64,000 nucleotides of DNA, from assembly GCF_043290135.1 (NCBI RefSeq), contig NC_134702.1, positions 86,115,317-86,179,316 of the forward strand. The letters run 5' to 3'. Within the stretch, counting starts at the first letter, position 1. The number at the start of each line of letters is the position of its first letter. Origin of the DNA: Rhipicephalus microplus. Lineage: Eukaryota > Arthropoda > Arachnida > Ixodida > Ixodidae. The notes below the pieces were generated by a model. It was not told where the DNA came from, did no database searches, and saw nothing but the letters and a program-made list of their open reading frames with translations. Shown one piece after another: positions 57,201-64,000 of the stretch. Both the position numbers and the translations under genes were made by a program.

Positions 57201-57284
57201 ACAGACGAATGTGTATTTTTATGGGTAGAAAAAGGTAGAAGCCCTACTGACCATGAAGGAATTCTAGGACGTGATGTGTTATAG
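54261..57284 (+). pseudogene. Tx1/L1-type ORF2, rest of endonuclease, RT and C-terminus
   Basis: EICIGNFNCVLNGRDRSN (54288 onwards; Asn where GDFN usually has the Asp), FTHFQGNSHARLD, IHFSHHRLVKCDMG. RT: EWAIYKLNPRKS then a stop, YRPIALTNVDYKIVMKTYAA, PHQTCGIKGRSRATNVH (shared with the 21-23 kb copy), LQLDLEKAFDCMVYA, ERSVRQGCPVSPLLFCIYIE, LLVYADDVVICS (YADD). C-terminus: KLWYVMQVVYCSRVNVQKLH, FVWGSKWERCSRTNLFRRV, KLHTGTLSVGTFLEERGF, CLIERKPETIDDVFVHC. Multiple stops and frameshifts. A 3' UTR of about 100 bp leads to A9. Confidence 0.85.
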
Positions 57285-57398
57285 TATTGCTTGACGGCAT
57301 TAGTTATTTTAGGTTTTTTTGTATTGTTCGTTTCGTATTGTAATACTTTTATCTTAGCACCCCGTGTGTGAAGTTTAACCGCAAATAATAAAAAAAAA

Positions 57399-57450
57399 CC
57401 TGCGTAGCTCTCTGGTAGAATACTGGGCTGAAACTCTTAGTGTTTTCTTA
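57399..57450 (+). repeat. tRNA-like sequence at the LINE 3' flank
   Basis: GCGTAGCTCTCTGGTAGAAT then ACTGGGCTGAAACTC resembles a tRNA or SINE head D-arm (TAGCTCAGTGGTAGAGC). The element probably inserted into a tRNA-derived sequence. The T-arm is not recognisable. Confidence 0.4.
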
Positions 57451-57509
57451 ATTACTGAGTTTTTTTTATAGCGATGCATTTCTTAGCAAACTTCGGCGAC
57501 TTTGAGCGA

Positions 57510-57712
<203 letters not shown>

Positions 57713-57942
57713 TGGCCGCCTACGACTTTTAGCTCTCTTGGCCGTTTGGAATGGTATCAATACTAAGCTTGGTATGATAAACCATGACTCTATGGCGAAC
57801 ATAACTGACTGGTCATAACATGAAAATATAGACATGTATGTCATAATTGTCGTAATTTACATGTCATGGTCTTGCCGCTCTTGCGGTGGTTTCATTCACT
57901 TGACATGTTGCCAAACTGGTATAGTATGACATGATTGCATGG
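57713..57942 (-). repeat. Fragment C: reversed end module of the 147-bp repeat family
   Basis: Read on the minus strand it contains AAGTGAATGAAACCACCGCAAGAG, GACATACATGTC, CATGTTATGACCAGTCA, ATTGATACCATT, GAGAGCTAAAAGTCGTAGGC. This is collinear with 3190-3385, including its junction to GATA repeats. The LTR element begins immediately after it, so it probably inserted into this repeat. Confidence 0.85.
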
Positions 57943-58245
57943 TGTTGCGAAGCGCGCCTCCGACGACGTTACGAAGGGCGCCACGAATCTCACCGCTGCA
58001 ACCACTGTTTCGAAAGACGGCGACGCCAACACGGTCCCGAAGGCGCCACTGCTTCGAACTCCGCCGGGAATGTCCCCAGCCGTTTGGTAGCGTAGGTTTC
58101 TCAGCTCGCGACTGCTTCTGCGCAGAGCTGATAGACGAGCGGACGAGACGACGGTGAGTTCAACAAGGTTTATGTACAGCATATATACAGAGGCGTTACA
58201 AATTCGGCACTGGGGCCGAAAGGTTAGAGACCCGAAGAGCCGAGC
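57943..58245 (-). repeat. LTR (3' copy) of the Gypsy element, minimum extent
   Basis: From TGTTGCGAAGCGCGCCTCCG to CCGAGCTCTCCTCTC this region matches 62319-62621 with few differences (offset 4376). On the minus strand it ends in CA as LTRs do. The true inner limit is uncertain because the partner LTR is truncated; the LTR may extend several hundred bp further right. Confidence 0.85.
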
Positions 58246-59369
58246 TCTCCTCTCAAACACATAGGTCTACTGCTCGCGGCGCGCCGCAGGGCTTCTTTTA
58301 TATGCACCGGGTGGATTCTTTGAGAAACCAAATGTCCAACCAGAAGCACCGCTGGTCGTGAGGTCAATCCTCCAATGAGGTTGCCGCTAGGGCGGGTCAT
58401 TCTCATCAAATCTGGAGCCGCTGCGTTGCACGTGGCTGCACCCAAGGACGAGTGACGTCGCCGCGCATTGCGTCAAACTCGCCAGACAGGAAGGCGCCGG
58501 CTCGCTGGCTGAGGTGACTCACTGTGCGTGCGCGGCAAAAAGTCACCATCGCGTGATGACGCCATGAGTTGTTCATCGCGTCAGGCGGGCTCGCGGGCTG
58601 GCCTTGACACAGATTGCCTTTTTCAGAGGCATGGACGTTCGCTGTGGACTCGCAGGCATAACAGCACCCCCGCCGCCAGACAATGCACCGGAAAGACGAG
58701 CTGCTTCCACGTGGCTCGGATGTCAGGCGCGCTCGTACGCCAGGTTCCTCCAGGTTCGCTTGCAGGCCCATGGGGAGAATGCAGCTCCAGACTCTGTTCC
58801 GGGAACACATCCCATCCTTGAGGAAGGATCCCAGCTCCACTGGCTTGTCGCCACAACATGTCGGCCAGCTTCGCTCGTCTCTTCTGACGATCTTTGGTTT
58901 CAGCACTTGTCGATGGTTCTGCAACTTGTCAAGAACGGTTCGACAACAGACAACACACGACACAAGCAAGTGCCCTCGGTCACCCGACAGAACACCAGAC
59001 AAAGTATAGTACAACATATATCTAGCTACGTGTCTATCGGAATTTCGTTCCCTCTACATCAAGAGGCACAAGTGGGACACAAGACTCTTAAAATGAGAAC
59101 TCAAATTTTTACACGTACAACAACGTAACGAAACAGAAGAGAACATAAAGTTGGCTCCTTGAGCTCATTCTGGACGAGAGCGCTCAGCTAAGGCCGTGAT
59201 GAGGACAAAATTTTGCCTCGAATCGCCAGCGAGAAACCGAAAGTTGTAGTAGGTACTAGTTAGAACGCACGGCTCAATGCACCTGTACTAGCATTTAGTT
59301 TCCTTTTTTTAGCGAACGTCAAAGTTGTGCAATTGGAGTATCATGATCCATCTCAGTAACCGGCCACTT
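58246..59369 (-). other. Rest of the 3' LTR and 3' untranslated part of the Gypsy element
   Basis: G+C-rich, with long frames in several phases (for example 58406-59017) but no retroviral-type domain. Its position between the LTR match and the broken pol suggests LTR and 3' UTR sequence. The RT core and RNase H that should lie here are absent. Confidence 0.45.
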
Positions 59370-59810
59370 TTAGGCGACGATACCTATGTGGTACAAGAGC
59401 GGCTCACACGTGCGACGTTGCACAGGGGAACAACGATACGGCTTGCTACAAATTGACTCCTCACCGCTTAGCTCGATATCGTGTTCGATCACCCTCCTGT
59501 TTACGGGGCGGTCCGAAAACACGTCTCCAAACTCGGAAACAATCCTTCTCAGGTCCTCCTTACCCACTTTACTTAACCTGGGCTCTAGGTTTATATGCTC
59601 CAAGATTACTTCCGATCCCCTTTCGATTACATCACTAAAACTCAAAATTTCTGCTCCCTCTTCCTCTGAAGCATTCAACAGCAGATTTACGACTGCTTGA
59701 CGTTAAACGTATGGTTTCATCAAGTTACTGGGGTAAATTTTGTTCGGCTGCCTTCCTAATTTCACTTCATAATCGGTATCAGCCAGCTTCATGGGTGCCT
59801 TCCACTTGTC
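59370..59810 (-). pseudogene. Gypsy pol: integrase C-terminus joined to RT start
   Basis: About 59785-59700 gives ADTDYEVKLGRQPNKIYPSN and LMKPYV, an integrase C-terminal/chromodomain-like block, then a stop. Next come NLLLNASEEEGAEIL, LRRIVSEFGDVFSDRPVNRR and IEHDIELSGEESICSKPYR, the standard entry into a Gypsy RT. The frame ends at 59370 before any catalytic RT motif, so the RT palm, thumb and RNase H are deleted. The integrase part lies upstream of RT, not downstream. Confidence 0.75.
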
Positions 59811-60458
59811 CGCGGATTTCCCTGCTCTCTGACAAGTGCCGCATGAGCGTACAAAGTCTTAGATATCCTTCCAGCATTTCGGCCGATAAAACTCAAGGGA
59901 AACTCTAGCCTTGGTCTTTTTGATGCCGAGATGCCCTGCCCACGCATTTTCATGCGCCAGTTCCAATAGTTGGCGGCGATACTTTTGTGGCACCAAGAGC
60001 TGCTCATACTTGCGACCTTGCGCTTTTGTGTAGCTCCGATACAGGAGCCCTGCTTTCTCAAAAAAAAAAGAAACATTGTTTTTCTTTTTTTCCAAGTTTA
60101 CGCTTTCCATTAGCGCTTTTATCGAGAGGTCCTCACGCTGCTCTCGAATGAGCGTTTCTCGATCAACCCTCGACAGCTCACTCCAACTTTCCGCTACAGG
60201 CGAGAGCGTTGCACCCCTCTTGCTCTGACTCAATGGCGCCATGTCGTCTCCCCCTGCTACGGAAACTGCGCCAGTAGCTTCGGCGACGGGCCGCTCGAGT
60301 GACGGCTCAAATAACTCACACGGAGAATCTTGTGTCTGGGGTTCCGTCGACTCGCCGACAGGGTCACACAGATCTGCTGCTTTTGAGCTTGTGTCACCAC
60401 ATAGAACAAGATCAAGCTCCCGCGAAAGCTTCTGCGCTTGCGATCGCGTGAGGTCCAC
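59795..60458 (-). pseudogene. Gypsy pol: linker and integrase zinc-binding domain
   Basis: After the protease the frame reads a long linker, then REQREDLSIKALMESV, EKAGLLYRSYTKAQGRKYEQ and the H2C2 domain: LAHENAWAGHLGIKKTKARV with the two His, a stop right after CWKDI (59858), then VRSCGTCQRAGKSADKWKAP with the CX2C. Directly after KAPMKL the sequence jumps to the integrase C-terminal block, so the DDE catalytic core (normally about 150 aa) is missing, apparently in frame. It sits between protease and RT. Confidence 0.8.
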
Positions 60459-60491
60459 GTACGCTAAGTTGGGGAAGAACGATTTACCCTG

Positions 60492-60794
60492 CTATTTGAG
60501 AAGCTGTTCTGAGTTGTTAGAGAAAAGATAAAGAAAACGCTCGGGAAGCGCGGCAGCCGCAGCCGCTTCGGTGCGAAGCTTACCGAACGGGCCTTCAATG
60601 ACAACCGTAGCGATTGGTAAGCAAGTATACTGCTCCTCGGCGACTTGCCTGATCCACGCGCATTCTCCTGTAAAGTCATCTGGAGACACCAATGAAGGAT
60701 GGACAACGTCCATGGTAGCCGCTGAGTCTCTAAGTGCTCGACACGTTTTCCCATTAACCCAAATTGTTTGGATATACGGCTCTAACGACCGCAT
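60492..60794 (-). pseudogene. Gypsy aspartic protease domain
   Basis: About 100 codons: IQTIWVNGKTCRALRDSAAT, the retropepsin active-site strand with DSA in place of the usual D(S/T)G, followed by MDVVHPSLVSPDDF and ATVVIEGPFGKLRTEAAAAA. The protease would cut the Gag-Pol polyprotein. The Gly-to-Ala change next to the catalytic Asp would be expected to impair it. It is in a different frame from the Gag knuckle upstream (60810), separated by a stop. Confidence 0.75.
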
Positions 60795-60809
60795 GTTCTT
60801 TTCCGATTC

Positions 60810-62013
60810 TCAGATGGTTGCAAAAGCAAACGTTTGCTTACAGTTTATCGCGATGTGCCCTATCTTTTTGCAGTTGTAGCAGATTAGCGGCTTCTGTGCT
60901 TGAAACGCCCGTGTAGTATCAGTGCGTTGTTCAGGGACCTCACTCGATTTCTCCGCTTCCGTTTGCCCTTCCCCTACAGTGTCCTTCGTAAGAGACGGGT
61001 CCTTCTTGAAATTACGGTGCGGAGCGGGTTTCCGTTGATCAGGTTTCTTTGAAAAGCCCTCTTTCCTTTCATTCTTTTCAACGCGCACTGCCCTGCTATG
61101 CATTTTTCGGCGAGTATAATACTCCTCAGCTAACTCTGCTGCCTTGTTTAGCTGTACTTCAACAAGTTTGTCTTGCAGCCAAAGCTTGACATCCTCCTCG
61201 ATGCAGCGGTAGAATTGCTCCAATGCAATGCATTCCACCACTTTATCGCGATCGTCATAAACACCTTCGCCCTGGAGCCATTCAATTTAATCGGCTTTAA
61301 GACGAAACGCGAAGTCAACGTGTGACTCATTCCCCTTTTTAGCATACCGGAACCTTTGCCTGAAAGCCTCGGGACAACTTGTAACGTCTCAAGAGCACTT
61401 CCTTAACCTCGTCATAGCTCTCAAACGCTTCCCTCGACAAGCAAATTATCGCGTCGGACACTTCACCGGGAAGAAGAGCTAACAGGTTCTGCGCCCAAAG
61501 AGACCGCTCTAAAGCATTTCGTTCACAGACGTGTTCAAACTTGACGAGATACTTCGCCATGTCCTCGCCTACTACGAACGGTGGCAGTTGGTCCCGAATT
61601 CTATAACCGCTGACCTGAATCGTCGGACAAGCTACGCTAGGCGCCTGCGAACACTGTAGGATTGCCAATTCTATTCGTTTCAACTCGAGGCGCTTCTGTC
61701 TCTCGGCCTCCTCGCGCTCGCGACGTTCGCGCCTTTCAGCTTCTTCACGTTCGCGAACTTCTCGCCTTTCAGCTTCTTCACGTTCACAAACTTCTCGCCT
61801 TTGAGCTTCTTCACGTTCGCGAGCTTCTACTTCTCGCCTTTCAGCCTCCTCGGGGCGTGCTTTGATATCTTTCTGGGCCTTGTCGACTTCCTCAGCCGAC
61901 ACTCCTTCATCCTACATGATCTCAAGGATTGCTTGCTTTCGTTTCTCACGGCCCAAAGTAATGCCGAGTTCCTCACGAATTTCGATGAGTTCCATCACTT
62001 TAAGGTACTCCAT
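60810..62013 (-). pseudogene. Gypsy Gag with coiled coil and zinc knuckle, broken
   Basis: ATG at 62013: MEYLKVMELIEIREELGITL, then TAG at 61912-61914. The frame continues with a Glu/Arg coiled coil made of EREEAERRE-type repeats (about 61860-61690). A capsid-like part follows (YRIRDQLPPFVVGEDMAKYL; FEHVCERNALERSLWAQNLL; EVLLRRYKLS), then a frameshift near 61375 and a stop near 61289. After that come a SCAN-like helix region (CIALEQFYRCIEEDVKLWLQ; LNKAAELAEEYY) and the knuckle CYNCKKIGHIAINC (60855-60900). SCAN-like capsid segments and a long charged N-terminus are known from some metazoan Gypsy Gags. Confidence 0.8.
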
Positions 62014-62318
62014 CGTTCACACTAGCCTCTTGCTGTTTGCCTCTGTTAAGAAGTTACTTGCCGTACCCACTATAAGTCAACTAGCAAGACGCGCAAGCAA
62101 TTTTTAACACTCCCGTGTTTACACCTTCCGCATTACCATTGGTTTCAAAGCGCTTCGACTTGGCTTGAAACGATCAAAGCTCACTCTAATGCTTCACACA
62201 GCCCTTATATAAACTACTTTAACGTGTGCTAGAGAAGTCTGGTGAACTGAGGGGAAAACATCAGGCACTCACCGCATCGATGTCGCTGACGCCGGCCGAT
62301 CCCGCAGCTGCCAACCAC

Positions 62319-62640
62319 TGTTGCGAAGCTCGCCTCCGACGACGTTACAAAGGGCGCCACGAATCTCACCGCTGCAACCACTGTTTCGAAAGACGGCGAC
62401 GCCAACACGGTCCCGAAGGCACCACTGCTTCGAACTCCGCCGGGAAGCTCACCAGCCGTTTGGTAGCGTAGGTCTTTTCAGCTCGCGACGGCTTCTGCGC
62501 AGAGCTGATAGACGAGCGGACGAGACGACGGTGAGTTAAACAAGATTTATGTACAGCATATATAAAGAGGCGTTACAAATTCTGCACTGGGGCTGACAGC
62601 TTAGAGACCCGAAGAGCCGAGCTCTCCTCTCTAATGCCTA
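62319..62640 (-). repeat. LTR (5' copy) of the Gypsy element, truncated
   Basis: It matches the left LTR from TGTTGCGAAGCTCGCCTCCG to GAGCTCTCCTCT, then diverges at about 62622 where sequence leading into an I-clade LINE begins. The outer part of the 5' LTR is therefore lost. Inward, GTTGGCAGCTGCGGGATCGG on the minus strand follows the CA end and may be the primer-binding site. Confidence 0.85.
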
Positions 62641-62668
62641 GTTCACACTGAAACATCCGCTTTCAACA

Positions 62669-64000
62669 GTGACCGAAATTCCCTGCCGCCCAACAATACG
62701 AGAGGTTTCAGAACTACGAATACTTAGCCTTCTGATTCACAACAGAACAAAAAACAGCCCCACGCTAGACAAGCTACGGAAAATTGGAGAACAGGTAGGG
62801 CACATGATCCGCCGAGTGTCAAACAAGCGCGGGGGGCTACGAGGAAGGGACGCGATTCGGCTCGCCAATGCTTTTGTAACTAGCAGGATTCTATATTATA
62901 TTCTGTACGTACGAATGACTAAACACGAAGAGAACAGAGTCGATGCTATTCTTAGAAAAGTAATTAAGCGCGCACTTGATTTACCCATCCGCACTTCAAA
63001 TCAGAAACTCTCTGCATTGGGAGTCTTTAACTCTATACAAGAGCTCCAAGAAGCCCACCTTACAAATCAATATACGCGTCTTACGCAGACGCCCCCCGGG
63101 CGACGCCTACTGGACCGCCTCTTGATCCGGCACGAATGCGAAATCGAAAACGCGGAGCGTATTACTGAACTTTGGAGAACAAAACACTGGGTGTCCCCGC
63201 TTCCCCACAATATGACCAGGGAGGCGCACCAGGGTAGAAGGCAAGCGCGCGCTGAGGCACTTGAACAACGGCTTGGCTCCCGTAATGGGGTCTATTACGT
63301 CGATATGGCCGGGCCGTCACCTAGGGGATACTACACGGCGGCGGTAATACATCAAGGAACGCAGGTGGACGGCCTCACTTTCAAAGCCACAAGCTCAAGT
63401 AAGGCGGAGGAGGTGGCCATTGCACTGGCAGTATCCCATCCAAACTCAAAACAAATAGTTACAGACTCTCAAAGAGCCTGCGAGAGCTATCTTGCAGGAG
63501 AAATCTCTCCATTGGCTAATAGACTTTTAAAATTCAGCATCAGGAACCGCGATCCTACCCCAAAACGTCTTATATGGACTCCGGGACATCAGGGTCTACA
63601 GGGTAACGAGGCTGCACAAGCAGCAGCCCGCGTGCTTACTTCCCGGGAAACTCCCCGTTCCCCTGATAGACCTGAACGTCCCACACCTTTAACACGGTTT
63701 CGAGAAATCAAACAATACTACATTGAGCAACGCCGCTTGTATTCCGCACCAGCGAAGGGACTCTCGAAAACGGAGGAGCGCATCCTGCGGCGCCTACAGA
63801 CAAATACGCTGCTCTGTCCAGCCATACTCAAATATTAAGACCCAAAAATAAGTGAGCAGTGCCAGTACTGTGGGGAATTGGCCAACACTTCCCATATGGT
63901 CTGGGCCTGCCAAATGAACTCAAAATTAACCCCCTTTCCCAACCCCACCAAAGAGGACTGGGAGACGACCCTACTCAATAGCTCCACACTAGAGGAACAG
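62669..64000 (+). pseudogene. I-clade LINE ORF2, thumb, RNase H and C-terminus (runs off the edge)
   Basis: A 389-codon open frame (62669-63838). RT thumb/linker: SELRILSLLIHNRTKNSPTL, GLRGRDAIRLANAFVTSRIL, NQKLSALGVFNSIQELQEAH, WVSPLPHNMTREAHQGRRQA. RNase H: GVYYVDMAGPSPRGYYTAAV (first Asp), SSKAEEVAIALAVSHP (Glu), IVTDSQRACESYLAGE (Asp), LIWTPGHQGLQGNEAAQAAA, where the last acidic position is Gln instead of the usual Asp. After TAA at 63836-63838 the same frame goes on with CQYCGELANTSHMVWAC, the C-terminal zinc motif, to the window end. The 5' part (endonuclease, RT palm) is missing; the copy starts where the Gypsy LTR is cut. Confidence 0.85.

Larger units (their letters stand above)
51863..57398 (+). 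mobile_element. Tx1/L1-type LINE, near full length, 15-bp imperfect target duplication
   Basis: It ends with A9 at 57390-57398. CCTGCGTAGCTCTCT (57399-57413) follows immediately and matches CCAGCTTAGCTCTCT (51848-51862) at 13 of 15 positions. Two 135-bp monomers at the 5' end, ORF1, endonuclease, RT and a zinc C-terminus follow in order. A composite repeat of about 1 kb is inserted at about 53256-54260. Domain order and many sequence blocks are shared with the LINE at 21.2-23.3 kb. The 3' flank GTAGCTCTCTGGTAGAATAC resembles a tRNA D-arm/A box. Confidence 0.85.

Noticed and set aside
58406..59017. A 203-aa Cys-containing protein
   Set aside because: It lies between the 3' LTR match and the broken pol of the Gypsy element and has no recognisable fold; most likely LTR/3' UTR.
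62226..62280. Splice donor (GGTGAGTG on the minus strand) in the Gypsy leader
   Set aside because: A single GTGAGT match without evidence of a spliced product; expected by chance.

Overview
The window is chelicerate, most probably hard-tick (Ixodidae), nuclear DNA. The evidence is several copies of a tRNA-headed SINE that matches what is known as the Ruka family of ixodid ticks, tick-type non-LTR retrotransposons of many clades, long (TA)n, (CA)n and (GATA)n tracts, and almost no recognisable host coding sequence. There are no bacterial-style genes or operons, so ribosome binding sites and the like do not apply. Most open frames are retrotransposon reading frames in various states of decay.

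Layout. 1-2 kb: minus-strand ORF1 of an I/Jockey-type LINE with three zinc knuckles. 2.3-3.5 kb: array of about 147-bp repeats ending in (GATA)n. 3.5-5 kb: minus-strand Ty3/Gypsy gag with a likely LTR end. 5.2-6.6 kb: decayed 3' end of a LINE. 6.6-18 kb: mostly unannotatable, with SINEs, an RTE/BovB-like fragment and a perfect 40-bp-arm palindrome. 18.4-26.3 kb: a family of about 450-bp units, each carrying a tRNA-like sequence, arranged in both orientations. It is interrupted by a Tx1/L1-type LINE (672-aa open frame) with a clean 18-bp target duplication inside the tRNA-like box. 26.3-30.2 kb: mostly empty, with one candidate host terminal exon. 30.26-31.04 kb: a twin-primed RTE insertion with an 11-bp duplication. 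31.1-32.1 kb: a second 147-bp array. 32.1-33.5 kb: 3' half of an I-clade LINE with an RNase H domain. 34.9-37.8 kb: a LINE split by a minus-strand CR1 (566-aa open frame). 38-42.8 kb: a restriction-like-endonuclease LINE (R2/NeSL/Utopia type) whose 5' end carries the first 29-33 nt of U2 snRNA. 42.9-47.8 kb: a minus-strand I-clade LINE with an intact-length ORF1, holding a SINE flanked by a 13-bp duplication. 49.5-51.5 kb: (CA)n, a candidate host Cys-rich terminal exon and a SINE. 51.9-57.4 kb: a near full-length Tx1/L1 LINE with two 5' monomers and a 15-bp imperfect duplication, itself interrupted by a composite insert. 57.5-57.9 kb: (TATC)n joined to a third fragment of the 147-bp family. 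57.9-62.6 kb: a Gypsy element whose surviving domains run protease-integrase-RT (the Gmr1-like order), lacking the integrase core. 62.6-64 kb: another I-clade LINE with RNase H, running off the edge.

How the parts fit together: this is a nested retrotransposon landscape. The most interesting signals are (1) two independent Tx1/L1 copies joined at the same place, a tRNA D-arm/A-box-like TAGCTC sequence, suggesting target preference; (2) the U2 snRNA head, with an inverted near-copy, at the 5' end of the RLE-type LINE; (3) the tRNA-headed array; (4) the repeated partnership between the 147-bp repeats and GATA tails; and (5) two candidate host terminal exons (28.7 kb plus; 50.1 kb minus). All clade and family names come from motif recognition, not database searches.
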